A stretch of 64,000 nt of DNA from Juglans regia (taxonomy: Eukaryota > Streptophyta > Magnoliopsida > Fagales > Juglandaceae): the NCBI RefSeq assembly GCF_001411555.2, contig NC_049907.1, positions 36,167,866-36,231,865 of the forward strand, written 5' to 3'. The translations under genes were made by a program, and so were the position numbers. Position 1 is the stretch's first letter; the number at the start of each line of letters is the position of its first letter. This document shows, one piece after another, positions 33,141 through 44,718 of the stretch. The notes beneath the pieces are model-generated. The model saw nothing but the letters and a program-made list of their open reading frames with translations, was not told the DNA's origin and did not search any database.

Positions 33141-34933
33141 CTTATCCATATGCATGTGAATGCCAAAGAGTTTATTTCGATGGAGAAATATTGAGATGTT
33201 CGAACGATATCCGAGTGGGGCTGTACAACTAGTGTTCCATGCTACAGGAATCAATTATGTTAGTAAAAACAAAATCCACATAAGTTTTGAGGTAGGTAAA
33301 CCGGGTGTTTAGCCATTGTGATCAATTTTTGCTTGATCAAAATTGCCCGCTATTGGTTGTTATTTCTTCTCTTTTTTGCTTTTCTTCTTCTTCTCTCTGT
33401 TTTTATTTTCTTTTTTCAACTAAGTCAGTTTACTCCTAGGGATTTCGTTCATCCTTAAGTATCTTAGAAGTGATGTGGACTTAACCATCTCTTAGAAAAT
33501 TTCATGTTCATCTTTTCCTCGAGTCATGTACTGTGGGCGAGTGGAACACTGGGTGGTGTCTTGTTCTCCATCATGTGTACCATGCATGACTCATGCATGA
33601 TGTGCATTACACATGCGCTGCACACACATAAACACTGGCTGTTAATTTGTCGAGATGTTGCCCGCTGAGTAAGGTGGCAGGCAACGTGCCCGCCATGGAT
33701 GTAGCCGAGCTCCTCTTGCCCGCCATCCATGTGGTCGAGCTCCTCCTGCCCGCGATGATCTAGTGGTCGAGCTCCTCCTGTGACTCAACCACATGCATGA
33801 CGACTTTATGGACGCTGGTTTGGATGGTGAGTCCATGTGTGAGGAGCAAGTGGTCGAGAAGCATTAGTCTAAGGTGCTTGCATGCCTGGGGAGAGTCTGT
33901 CCAAGGTGCCTGGACGGGAAGTTCGTTGCTTGTGCATGGCCCTGCAAGACAGGGAGACTCCATGACTGGCTAGGCGACTTCGTGACTAGCTAGGCGACTC
34001 CACAGTGGTTGGGCAAGTCCTTTGGCCTTGCCATTGGGAGATTCTTGCCATTGTTGTCCGAGTCGGGATGTAGTGGTGTCGAGGCAGGACTTGTTGCGGT
34101 GTCGAGTCAGGAGGAGGCACCTTGTCCAAGCAACACACGGCCACACGTGGCCGGGAAGACCATGGCTGGTAGGAAAAATCTCGCCACCATTCTCTGTCAC
34201 CAAGAGGCAGCAAGCCAGCAGCCATAATGTCTCATTGATGGCTGGAAGGTTGATGCCCACCAGCCACTGTGAGCCTCACGTGATGCACATCCTAGATGTG
34301 CATACCTCGGCGAACGTCGTAGCTTCGGGTGGGGGGAGGATCCTTTGGAGTCAGAAACCGCCAGCGACCCCAATGGTGGCCGTCAATGGTTGTCTCTGAT
34401 CCCATGGACCTTCATGAAGTGTGCATCCCTAACACGAGCTTTGGTGCCCCTCGTGGTGGTTGCCGGTGGCTTTCTCGGGCCTCCTTTGTGGCTAGAGGGA
34501 TGGATCCCCCCCAGCTCGTGGGCCTCGTGCAGCGTGGATCAGGTGGGGTTTTCCCTGCTGGTCCTGCCTTAATGTGCACCCCCGCACTACTGTGCATGAC
34601 ACTGTGCATGCCATGTGCACAATGCCCAATTTTCACATGCATTGTGCACTTCCATAATATGTTGTGTTCTTCGTGTATCGTGGGTGTATCCCACCCTTGC
34701 TCTTTTTGTAAAATGTACTCAAAGATGAATATTTTGCAACTCAAGTGGCTAAGGAATTTGGTTTTTACTCGGGCAAGAAAGGCCTGCTCGCCATTTTTTG
34801 TTAAATACTCATAAATATAAAAGTTGGATGGCTAAGAATACTAATCTAGAAAACTTTCATATGCTCCTTCGGAGATTATTTAGCGCGTCTAAAAATCGTC
34901 ATTTTTTTGCTTTCGGTGTAAAAAGTAACTCTG
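33141..34933 (-). other. 5' interior of the LTR element
   Basis: 33141-33540 matches 10451-10855. The rest, up to the PBS, is G/C-richer than its surroundings and contains short GTCGAGCTCCTCCTGCCCGC-type repeats (33690-33780). Several overlapping open frames exist on both strands, but none resembles a retroelement protein. Confidence 0.5.
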
Positions 34934-34953
34934 ATTCCACAGACGGCGCCAAC
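34934..34953 (-). other. Primer-binding site
   Basis: The minus strand reads GTTGGCGCCGTCTGTGGAAT directly after the LTR end, as in many plant gypsy-type elements. Confidence 0.65.
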
Positions 34954-37900
34954 TATTAATGCCAAAAATCGCACAACAGTCTGGAATGAGAGAAAGAGTC
35001 ATTCCCGGCCCGCTATGATGATCTGGGCCTCGATCGATATAGTCTAGAGCTTTCAGCGGTCCGGTGAAACTGTGCATACGTCCATAACAGTGAATGAAAA
35101 ATAAATACTAAGAATATAAAAGAGAGATAAACATACAAATTTACATAGTTTGGCACTGGGCCTACGTCCACGGGGGTTTGAGGAAGGGAGAGTCCACTAT
35201 AATATGCTTGTTTTACAGTCTCTCATGATTTGTAATGACCTGATCTTATATTATTAGGGATAATTACGAATATTTTATTGGGTTTGATAATTAGGTTATT
35301 TTTCAGTTGACATTTTTATAGATGAAGAAGGATTAAATTGATATATATTTTAAGATAGGTTTCTAGACAATATTTATATTTTTTTGAATTTCTTTCCCAA
35401 GTCCATGTGTGCATGTCTTCCTATTTTGTTGGATTCCCAATTGAATAAAATTCTTAGATCAAAACCAATTCCCAACTCCAACTTATCCAATCTCCTTATC
35501 ACTCACAATATCTCCCTCCACCTCATCTATAAATCCTCTCTTCCTCCTCACAATTTCCCATCAACAAACCCAACGAACCTGGCCTGCAACTCCGTAAATT
35601 GCCGTGAACCTTTTAGCCTTCCGCCGCAACACCACCTCTGTTTTTACACACTCAAAACAGAGTTTTTATACCCCACCTTGAGCCAAAAACAATTGCACCT
35701 CGCCAGCCCCTTTACCACGAGCACAGAACCTCCTATCACCGCAGCTCCTCCTCTGAAACCGTAGCCCCTCTGTGGCAACCTCCTTGCCAGACCACGCTGA
35801 CACCACTTCAAGGGACGTCGAAGTACCATCCACAGTGCTAGAAACTACCGACCAGTGCAACCCTATGTTACCCACTCCATCCCAGTAAGCCCACGACCAT
35901 CGCCGCCCTCCTCTTTCTCTCGATTGTTTTCGGCTTAGCAGAACTCCCTCCCTCCTTCTCTCAGCATTGCACCATGCTACCCAGAGGACCCAGTCGCGTT
36001 GTCGACACCTCCATCCAACCCAAAGTTGTTGTACCGTGCCGCTTCCTCTTAGTGAATATCGCACGTCTCTCTTTCCCGAGCCCTCGGTTTCCTTTACACA
36101 CGACATTTCCATCATTATTTTTGTTTCATGTGTTCTTTTTATCTCCAGACCCTTTGATTCATAACATGCCCTTGGGCCCTAAGCCATACGGCCAGTGTAT
36201 TCTTAAGTCAATAGAGGGTTGAGCTTGAGGATTTTTTTGACATGTATCATGGTGATAGAGTTGTATTTTAAGTTTGGCATATAAATTCTAGATATACAAA
36301 ACTGATTTCAATATTATGAAGTCGATGTGATTTTAGAGTTATGAATGACCAAAGTTTATGGAAATATGGATTAAGTTGGAATTTCATGTTTAATTACAAG
36401 GTATGTGTTTAAGTAGAAATTGACGTAAGCTATGTGTCTATCTTATAGGAAATCAATCATGCCCCAGAAATAGTGGATTAGCACTGCAAGGTAAGTAGCA
36501 TGATCATACCCTTATACGTATGTACAATAAACTGCTTGTCTTTTATAAAAAAATATCATGCATGTACACCCTCCATCAGAAGCCCCTTTTTACGTAACCA
36601 AGACATGATAAAATTACAAAAATCTATGATTTTATGTGAATAATTATACATTAAGTTATTTATGAAAATTCAAGATTTTATGCAATGAGTTATGCATCAA
36701 AAGATTTATAAAAATTTATGATTTTATGTGAGAGTTATGCATTAAAATAATTTATGAAAAGCCATGCATGATTTTATGTGAAGATTTATGCATTAAAGTA
36801 TTTATGAAAAGTCCTAATTTTATGTAAGGAAACATGTATTACAGAAATTATGAAAGAATGCGATTTCATTTAAAATCTATGACATGATATGACAAGATAT
36901 GACAAGTATGCATGCGATTTCTTTTGAAATCTATGATATGACAAGTATGCAAGTATGATTATGATAAGATATGTAACAGCCTATGTTATAATATGAAGAC
37001 GGTACTTATGTTATGGGCATATTGCATTGCTAGGTCGTACATGCTGGTACTGCACCCAGTATGTCTTCCTTACGTATGGATTCCACTACCCGCGGCCACG
37101 GGCGGAATCAAAATCTACTTAAATTCGCTAATCCTGAATCACAATGGTCAATAGTGGGTAACGACCTATGATAAATGAAAGATAAGTTCAGATTCATGTT
37201 TATGTTATTTACGTATGTATTTATGAGTATGCACGTTTTTCAAGAAACCTTATGTTTATTATGTTTACTATGTTTACTGTATGATGTGTTACTTATTGAG
37301 TATTCAGCTCATTTTTTTATACATTTTTATGTTTTTAAACCATCCCAGGTGATGAAATTTATAAGAATGAAACTGCAAGATAAGACTTGACCTTGGAGGC
37401 GAGGCGAAGGCCTAGACAAATTATGCTATGATTAATTTTTTGGTTTAAGGTTTAAATAAATTATTTTGATAAACACATGAGAATTCCGTATTTTTTTAAA
37501 TAAGTGCTTTCGCAGACTCTATTTTGAATTTTAAGTATTTATTAAAGTTTGTTTTATTTATGAAAACTTTCGCATCTGGCGCGTTGTTAAAAAGAAAAGT
37601 TTTTAAGTTCAAGTTTAGTAATAGCACACTGGCTCTCCGAAAATTCTAAAATGTCTTTTTGAGAAGCGGAATGTTGCATGATCTCTCATCCTCACTATAC
37701 AATGGAGATCTGAGTTCTATCATTTGGTTTTCATCCTCTCGCTAAAGTCTTTGTAGTGAGGTTGAAGAATGTGAAGTCTCGGAGAAACCTAGCCAAAATT
37801 CCCCCCAAGTCGTCTGGCTCCCTCCTCTTTTATCTTCTGCCCCCTTTGTTTTACGTCCCTTCACCCATTTTTTATGTCACTTCTCTTTTACTTTATATCA

Positions 37901-38045
37901 CTTCCCATTCTTCCTCCGAACACTCTGCACTCTCTCAGCCTTTTGTCATTTCCCTCTCTCTTCTCATTCTTCCCTCCTCATGATTCCCTCCATTAGGCTG
38001 GGCCTAAGAAATAACCATGGGTCTGTCCTATTTTATTCCTTACAA
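34954..38045 (-). repeat. 5' LTR (right), split by an insertion
   Basis: Pieces 34954-35230 and 37679-38045 together correspond to the left LTR. The first LTR dinucleotide is mutated (TA instead of TG). Confidence 0.75.
35231..37678. mobile_element. Solo LTR (TGTAATGACC...GTTGCA), 2.45 kb
   Basis: Starts TGTAATGACCTGATC and ends GAATGTTGCA; flanks TGATT and TGATC match at 4 of 5 positions and interrupt the host LTR exactly where the left LTR is continuous. It is homologous along much of its length to 58584-60349 (for example ATGCATGTACACCCTCCATC and CAAACCATCCCAGGTGATGA). No internal domain is present, so it is a solo LTR formed by LTR recombination. The open frame at 35384-35764 within it is not supported as a gene. 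Confidence 0.8.
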
Positions 38046-39349
38046 TATGGTTCTTCATTTCCTTGCCAATCAACTGATTGTTGTGTAAGGTGTCGGTTTG
38101 CTATGTTTACAAAACAAAGAAAATTGGAAAGGGGATAATAGTTTAGAAAGTGTTATACTGGATATTGACTTCTTTGTTTGATTGCTACTGATAAAATATA
38201 TATATATATATATTTGTTTGCTTGCTAAATTGTCATTAACCAATTTTTTTAAACTGCGATTTTCAGATTCATAAAATAAAAACATATTGATTTTTTAGCT
38301 TGCAAGATGCCAGTACAGAGAGGTAAAAGCCCCTTCTGGCTTGGAATTAGAATACACAATTAAGGAAAAAAGAAACACAGTTCTCCATTTCTGGTTCAGT
38401 TTGACTTTGTAGGATTAATTATGAATTGATGCTGTAGAGATGGTTTTAGAATTTTGAACCCAGCTTTGCCTTAACCCTTTTCTATATTTGGTGTCCATGT
38501 GCATATCCACTTCAACACTCAAATATCAGATGAAAATGAAATGGTAGCTGTTTTCATGATCTAGTCGAGATTATAAAATTTCAAATCATGCATGCCAACT
38601 CAAGATCTTGATTGTAGTAGTACTACAGGCTTTGAAACTACAGAGGTTTTGTACCAACAATGTAAGTAGGATTTCGTTCGGGAGATTGTTTGGTCGTGAT
38701 CCTGAAATTATTGATTTTAGTTTGGTTTGACAGTTATTTGGTGGTTTGCATTTTTTTCCCTTTAATTATGAGTTATTTTTCTTTCTTCTTATCGTAATAA
38801 TCTTTGCAAAGGAAAGCTTTGGTAGCTGTTATTAGATGGAAGAGAGCCTTTTCCTTTTCTTTTACAAATTTGATTTTCTGAGCACACTTTAATCAAGTTG
38901 CATTTTGGCCAGGCAACATGGCTGGCTTCCACGTTCAAAATCTAAAACTGATGGATAAAAATAAATATAAAAATAAAAATAAAAATGAGAAAATTTGCAC
39001 ACACCGACAGGAGAAGTATGCAGTTATCGACAGGCTGAGTTGGATATGGCCTTTATTGATGGTTTCAAGCGTCCGCGGCTTTTCGAGGCATATTCCCCGT
39101 AGATCTTGACCATGACCCACATGACATTATTACTATTTATTAAATTACTTCATCCACGTGATTATAATTTTCTTGCAAGCACATGCCCATATATACATCC
39201 ACTATCAAATATTAAACAATAGGCAACGGGAAACAAATATTAAACAAATTCCAAACTCCCCCTATATTAAGTATAAGCATCCTTACTACACATGCCCACT
39301 CACTATCATTACGACACCCACCCACCCCAAAACATAACCTCCAACCCCA
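38046..39349 (+). other. Intergenic DNA and promoter of the 7S-globulin-like gene
   Basis: AT-rich with a short (TA)n tract near 38195. A TATA-like CCATATATACATCC lies near 39190. Nothing else is recognised. The last 100 bases are CA-rich (CACCCACCCACCCC), a common plant 5' UTR composition. Confidence 0.4.
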
Positions 39350-40669
39350 ATGACTACTATGCCTAATTCCTCGTTTCATTGTCTTCTCTTTTGTTCCCTG
39401 CTGCTTTTCATCTTCCCCTCCATAGCTCAAACATTAACCTTTCGTCCCAAAGCTCTTGTTCTTCCAGTCTCCAAGGATCCCTCATCCCTCCAATACCTTG
39501 CCAAACTCAACCAAAGGACCCCTCTCGTCCCAGTCAAACTAACCCTTGACCTTGGCGGCCAATTCCTTTGGGTAGACTGTGATCAGGGCTATGTTTCATC
39601 TACCTACAACCCTGCCCGGTGCCGCTCAGCCCAGTGCTCACTTGCTAAGGCTAGCAGTTGTGGAGAGTGCTTCTCTGCCCCAAAGCCCGGCTGCAACAAT
39701 AATACATGCGGTCTCTTCCCAGATAACACCGTGACACGGACCGCCACCAGCGGTGAGCTCGCCCAGGATGTTGTTTCCATACAATCCACTGACGGGTCTA
39801 ATCCCAGTAGAGTGGTGTCAGTGCCTAAGTTTCTCTTCACTTGCGGCGCAACGTTTCTCCTTGAGGGCCTTACTAGTGGTGTTAAGGGTATGGCTGGCCT
39901 GGGAAGGACTAGAATTTCGCTTCCATCTCAATTTTCTGCAGCTTTCAGCTTTTATAGAAAGTTTGCCATTTGCTTGAGTTCTTCGACGAGAGCTAATGGT
40001 GTTGTATTCTTCGGTAAAGGTCCATATGTTTTGCTTCCAAATATGGATGTCTCTGAGTCGCTTATCTATACCCCTCTGATCCTCAACCCCGTTAGTACAG
40101 CCTCAGTTTACTCACAGGGCGACTCTTCAGCCGAATACTTCATTGGCGTAAAGTCTATCAAAATCAAGGAGAAACGTGTGCCATTAAATTCGTCGTTGTT
40201 GTCCATCAACAGAGAAGGCTTTGGAGGAACGAAAATCAGCACTGTAAACCCTTTTACCGTGTTGGAGACCACAATCTACAACGCTGTAATCAATGCTTTC
40301 GTCAAAGAACTTCCGAATGTCCCCAGAGTGGCATCGGTGGCACCCTTCGGGGCATGCTTTAACTCAAAAAATATCGGCAGCACACGCGTCGGCCCGGCTG
40401 TGCCTCAGATCGATTTTGTTCTGCAAAGTCAGACTGTGTACTGGAGGATATTCGGCGCAAACTCCATGGTGCAAGTCAGCGACGATGTGCTGTGTCTGGG
40501 GTTCGTGGATGGAGGCTCAAACCCAAGGACATCTATTGTGATTGGAGGGCATCAACTGGAGGACAATCTTCTGCAGTTTGATTTAGCTACATCGAGGCTT
40601 GGCTTCAGCTCCTCGCTATTGTTCAGGCAGACAACTTGCGCCAACTTCAACTTTACCTCTAATGCTTGA
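39350..40669 (+). CDS. Basic 7S globulin / EDGP-like pseudo-aspartic protease
   Basis: 439 residues, intronless, complete. It has a signal peptide (about 1-27, ending IFPSIAQ), then the TAXI-N part with DLGGQFLWVDCDQGY (67-81), where the active-site DTG(S) is DLGG, and a cysteine-rich stretch (91-120). The C-terminal half has EYFIGVKSIKIKEK (262-275) and ISTVNPFTVLETTIY (296-310), where the second catalytic Asp is replaced by Ser, then VIGGHQLEDNLLQFDLATSR. Both features mark the proteolytically inactive EDGP / basic 7S globulin / xylanase-inhibitor-like group. These proteins are secreted and act as inhibitors of microbial cell-wall enzymes (GIP, TAXI) or in peptide-hormone binding. Which of these applies here cannot be told. 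An alternative start is Met4 (39359). The normal family length is about 430-440. Neighbouring elements do not disturb it. Confidence 0.95.
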   Translation: MTTMPNSSFHCLLFCSLLLFIFPSIAQTLTFRPKALVLPVSKDPSSLQYLAKLNQRTPLVPVKLTLDLGGQFLWVDCDQGYVSSTYNPARCRSAQCSLAKASSCGECFSAPKPGCNNNTCGLFPDNTVTRTATSGELAQDVVSIQSTDGSNPSRVVSVPKFLFTCGATFLLEGLTSGVKGMAGLGRTRISLPSQFSAAFSFYRKFAICLSSSTRANGVVFFGKGPYVLLPNMDVSESLIYTPLILNPVSTASVYSQGDSSAEYFIGVKSIKIKEKRVPLNSSLLSINREGFGGTKISTVNPFTVLETTIYNAVINAFVKELPNVPRVASVAPFGACFNSKNIGSTRVGPAVPQIDFVLQSQTVYWRIFGANSMVQVSDDVLCLGFVDGGSNPRTSIVIGGHQLEDNLLQFDLATSRLGFSSSLLFRQTTCANFNFTSNA

Positions 40670-42249
40670 AGGATCGATTAATCTAAAGTTCATACAAGCA
40701 ATATTGCAATAATGCTTCGATTGCAGATCTCGGAAAGGAATAACCGGCCTTGATTGCTTGTGAACTGTGTGTTGGCCTTTAGCATTGTTTATTAATTCCT
40801 TTTGTTTTATATATTTGTGTAGTTTGAGGAAATTGGTTTTCAAAGAATAATATCGAGTTATTTCTGACCAAAAAAATTAGAAATAAGAAAAGAAATAAGA
40901 GATGATGAAGTTATAAAGGAAAATATTTTAGCAGATCTCACAAAAATAAATATGCAAATTGATGTGTTATGTTAAATTGTAAAATTATTTTTATTGTAAA
41001 GTATATATAATATATCGTATGAATCCATGAGATCTTTTTACGTTTGTAAAAGGACATATTCTCATTCAATGCTTCTCATTCAATGCTTCTAATCAATTTA
41101 ATATATAATAACATATGACTTTTTGTTGGGTCTATAGATCTTGATTTATTCTTGTAACGGCTCAATTTGATGATCAGACTTGATAATAATTTGTCACTAT
41201 TTTTTGGTGGAGTTTCAATTAAGCTTGGGTCATGAAGTGCAGGCTCAATAATCATCAGAAATAAAGTTCGGTCGACATTTGCGTGGCAGGTCGCTCAAGC
41301 AATATTCAGGCAGAGTTTGCAATCCAAATAACATAATGATTAAAAAATTAAGATTTCTACTATGCAATCCTATATATATATTTATTATGAACAATATGAT
41401 CGTCGAGAACAATATAATTTCGTCTCAAATTATATTTTATCATTATTCAAAATAATATATAAAATCGTTTGCAACGCCATTGACGTTGACAGATTGCTAA
41501 ACCAAGCAAATCTTTGCATCGTGTACTAAACTTTCCTACATCGTTTTTCACAACACTTCCTTCTATTCAAGTACTTTAGATACAATTATACAGATCAAGA
41601 TTTCTTATGAATATTTTCGATATTTTTTTAACTTTATTAAAGAAATTAATTAATCTTGAGATCTACAGCTGTACTATCTCGCTTTAACAATATAAAGTTT
41701 TTTTTAGTTAATGAGAAAATTAAAGAAAATATTAATTATTTTAATTATATATATCATTCAACGCCGAAAGAAAAGTCTTTGTTGTCTTCGTTGAGCAGCT
41801 TTCCACTTTGATTAATATATTACTAACTTGGACATTAATTAGGATTAATTATATGGGTTGGCTTTAAATATTAATTAAATGAGATTCTTCCATCTTGTAC
41901 CGCTCTTTGGGGCCTGTATACACTACATAAAATACCTTCGAATATTAAAAATATATATGATCAGAGTTAATTAATTTAGGATTGCATTTTTATTTCAACA
42001 TTTTTTTAATTTATTTTTATTTCCACATTAAGAATGGTTTGTTAATATCTCATTTTTTTTTTAATATTCATTTACATCGCTAATACAGTAAAATTTGATT
42101 TGCAATAAAAATTCAAATATAATTTTTCAAGTTCTATATACAAGGCAGACACTCACATTGTAAAAATATAACTCTTTTATTTTGAAGGAGCATATAAAAT
42201 ATTAGGAAATTAATATTAATGAAGCTACAAGAACAACTTCCTTGTAAAA
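40670..42249. other. Intergenic DNA, nothing recognised
   Basis: AT-rich 3' flank of the 7S-globulin-like gene. There are a few short A/T tracts and a repeated TTCTCATTCAATGC near 41050-41085. No coding pattern or repeat termini. Confidence 0.5.
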
Positions 42250-42767
42250 ATACAACTCTTTTACGTACCTGGCGTTGCAACAAGAACAACTTTTGCTCTT
42301 TTAAGTTGTGAGTCACGTCGACTTGTACGTGCATGTGTAAATTCGCCTTCTGGCTCAGCCTCTTCTTGACCCTTTCGCCTTTGCTCTTCTGGCTCATCTT
42401 CCTTCCGACAAAGGTGAAGTTCCACGTGATAGAGGCCTCGCTCACGCAATTTTATTACATCACCAACAACAACACTCTTAACTTAAACCTCCTGTACGCT
42501 CAAAATCAATCTCATTATAAATTCCAACTAAAGGGTCGGTATCTTCTACGAGCGGATGGATGCCATTACTTACTACAACAAAAATAGTTTTGTACGGTGC
42601 GTTTGACTCCCTTTTACCTATGACACAAGAATATGAGTATTTTGAGGCCAACTTTCCAAGGGCAGCAACTCGTATCACTTGGGGCTCGTGACCTTTCAAA
42701 ACTAGAACTTGAAAAGAGTTTTGCTTCATATAGCATTGATGTAAAGCTCTCTGTTAAAATACGGATC
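42250..42767 (+). pseudogene. Third NHL (LEA_2) copy, start lost, cut by copia element
   Basis: Matches the NHL pseudogene from ACGTACCTGGCGTTGCAACA onward. The start codon is changed (ACGTCGACTTG where the others have ATGTCGACTTG). Blocks CKFAFWLSLFLTLSPLLFWL and FLPTKVKFHVIEASLTQFYY follow, then frameshifts. The homology stops at GTTAAAATACGGATC, where a copia LTR begins, so the last roughly 40 codons are missing. Confidence 0.85.
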
Positions 42768-43117
42768 TGAAAGAAATGCAAATAAATGCGAATGGAATCA
42801 ACAGAATCTGGGCTAGGCGATGGAAAAGTTATGGAAGAAAGTTGCCTTTCACTCGCTTGATAAAATGTCTATACAAAAATTGCTTATATAAGCTTATAAA
42901 AGAATATGACAGCTAACGTAAAGATTCTATATTTTCTCCCTAGCTAACAACCTCAACAAAAAAGGAAAACAATAGATGTACAAGAAGACAAAAAATTATA
43001 TACTAGAATATTTCTCTCTATTTCCTCTAGAACATTCTTCCTCATTTCCTACTGAGATGCTAGCAATTGCTGATGTGTGTTGTTGGCTTTCCAAATCAGC
43101 AACTTCATTGGTTTTCA
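42768..43117 (-). repeat. 3' LTR of the copia element
   Basis: 350 bp with inverted ends TGAAA...TTTCA, inserted in the NHL pseudogene. The minus-strand GCGGGAGCTAT just inside it is the candidate polypurine tract. Confidence 0.65.
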
Positions 43118-44712
43118 ATAGCTCCCGCAAGAAGGAGAGTAGATATCTACTACTCACATCTTGAGCATACATGAGTAGAAACTTTGAGAATCCAAAGCTT
43201 TGGTAAGTATGTCTACACTCTGTGATTTGCTCGAGACATGCTTAATGACAATGCTTCGATCTTGTATTTTGTCTCGGATTAGATGACAATCAAGCTTTAT
43301 GTGTTTGGTCTTTTCATGAAAGATAGGATTTGTGGCTATATGCACAGCAGACTTGTTGTCACAATATAAAATGGCAGCTTGAGAATGTGTTGCCTGCAAT
43401 TCTTCAAACAAATATCTAAGCCAAGTTAATTCACAACATAGATTTGCCATAGCCCTATATTCAACCTCTAAAGAGGACCTAGAAACCACCTGCTGCTTCT
43501 TAGACTTCCATGACACCAATGACTCTCCAATCAAAACACAATATCCTGTCATAGATTTTCTAATATCAAGACAGGCACCCCAATCTGAATCACTATATCC
43601 ATGTAACTGCAGCTTTGAATTTATGGGATAAAACAACCTTTGGCCTAGAGCCCTTTTGATGTATCTTAGAATTTTATGTTCTGCATGTAAATGTGGAACC
43701 TGAGGATTATCCATGAATTGACTCAATAATTGTATAGGATATGAAATATCTGATCTTGTTATTGTTAAATATAGCAAATGACCAACCAACCTTCTGTAAA
43801 GTGTTCATTCTGGAAGCAATTCTCCTTCTTCTTTCCTTAACTTCATGTTTTGGTCCATAAGAATCCTAGCAGGTGCAGAACCGATGGTCCCCGAATCACT
43901 TAGAATGTCTAGAGCAAACTTCCTTTGGCATATGTGAATGCCAAGTTCAGACCTGGCCACCTCAATCCCAAGAAAGTGCTTCAACTTTCACAAATCCATG
44001 ATTCTAAACTTGTCATGAAATGAGGCTTTGAGATAATTGATGGTGTCAATGAAATCACCTGCCACAATAATATCATCCACATACACTAAAACAGTTGGGA
44101 ATAAACTGTTGGTCTTTTTGGTGAATAAGTTGTAATCAGCTTTAGATTTGTGGATCCTTGTTCAACAATGAATTTGGACAGTTTAGAGTACCACTTCTGT
44201 CATGCTTGTTTCAATCCATATAAACTTTTCTTAAGTTTGCACACCCTCTTGCTATTACCATTAGAATACCTAGGAGGGAGTTCTATATACACATCCTCAT
44301 CTAACTCCCCATGCAATAATGCATTACTTCCATCAAATTGGTAAAGATTCCGTCCTTTTATTGCTACTAGAGCTAACAAGGTTCTGACAGTAACTAGTTT
44401 AGCCACGGGTGATAAGGTCTCATGGTAATCGAGACCTTCTTGTTGAGTGTACCACTTTGCCACTAGTCTTGCCTTAAATCTCTCCACACTCCCATCAGCA
44501 TTGAATTTAACCTTATACACCCACTTGCACCCAAGAGCTTCCTTATTAGGAGGCAAATCAACTGAAGCCCAAGTGTCATTATGTTCAAGAGCCTCAATCT
44601 CCGCTCTCATGGATGTGCACCATTCAGGATAATTCTTAGCTTCTTGGTAATTTTTCGACTTAGATTGAGAAGTAATGGAAACAACAAATGATTTTTGTGA
44701 CAGTACATAGTC
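42768..44712 (-). mobile_element. Ty1/copia element, 5'-truncated
   Basis: The 3' LTR (42768-43117) adjoins a polypurine-like tract. Part of pol follows on the minus strand. Integrase, protease and gag and the 5' LTR are absent, because at about 44712 the sequence changes to the duplicated NHL-upstream segment. Confidence 0.85.
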
Positions 44713-44718
44713 AGGCAC
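43154..44718 (-). pseudogene. Ty1/copia pol: reverse transcriptase and RNase H
   Basis: Minus strand, N- to C-terminal. The first frame (44718-44200) has ALEHNDTWASVDLPPNKEAL, GCKWVYKVKFNADGSVERFK and ARLVAKWYTQQEGLDYHETL, the standard start of copia reverse transcriptase. The catalytic YVDD lies near 44090-44075 (VLVYVDDIIVA) in a degraded middle part. The RNase H domain (43789-43154) has HGYSDSDWGACLDIRKSMTG, VVSRSSLEVEYRAMANLCCE, LYCDNKSAVHIATNPIFHEK and HVSSKSQSVDILTKAL. At least one stop near 44200 and further breaks between 44200 and 43790 make it a pseudogene. Confidence 0.9.

Larger units (their letters stand above)
29915..38045 (-). mobile_element. LTR retrotransposon without pol, with nested solo LTR
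   Basis: The LTRs begin TGTTAATGCC (29915) and TATTAATGCC (34954) and end near ATTTTATCCCATA (about 30527) and ATTTTATTCCTTACA (38045). A primer-binding-site-like GTTGGCGCCGTCTGTGG lies on the minus strand at 34934-34953, directly inside the right LTR, so the element runs on the minus strand. The roughly 4.4-kb interior contains tandem arrays and no protease, integrase or reverse transcriptase. It is therefore a non-autonomous (LARD-like) element that depends on enzymes from a relative. The flanks ATATG and TCATG match at only 3 of 5 positions. A gypsy affiliation is likely from the PBS type but not shown. Confidence 0.75.

Noticed and set aside
33970..34814. Several long overlapping frames on both strands
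   Set aside because: They sit in the G/C-rich leader of the LTR element and overlap one another on both strands without recognisable motifs.
35384..35764. 126-codon open frame on the plus strand
   Set aside because: Lies wholly inside a solo LTR, shows no family resemblance, and the related LTR at 58.6 kb does not keep it.
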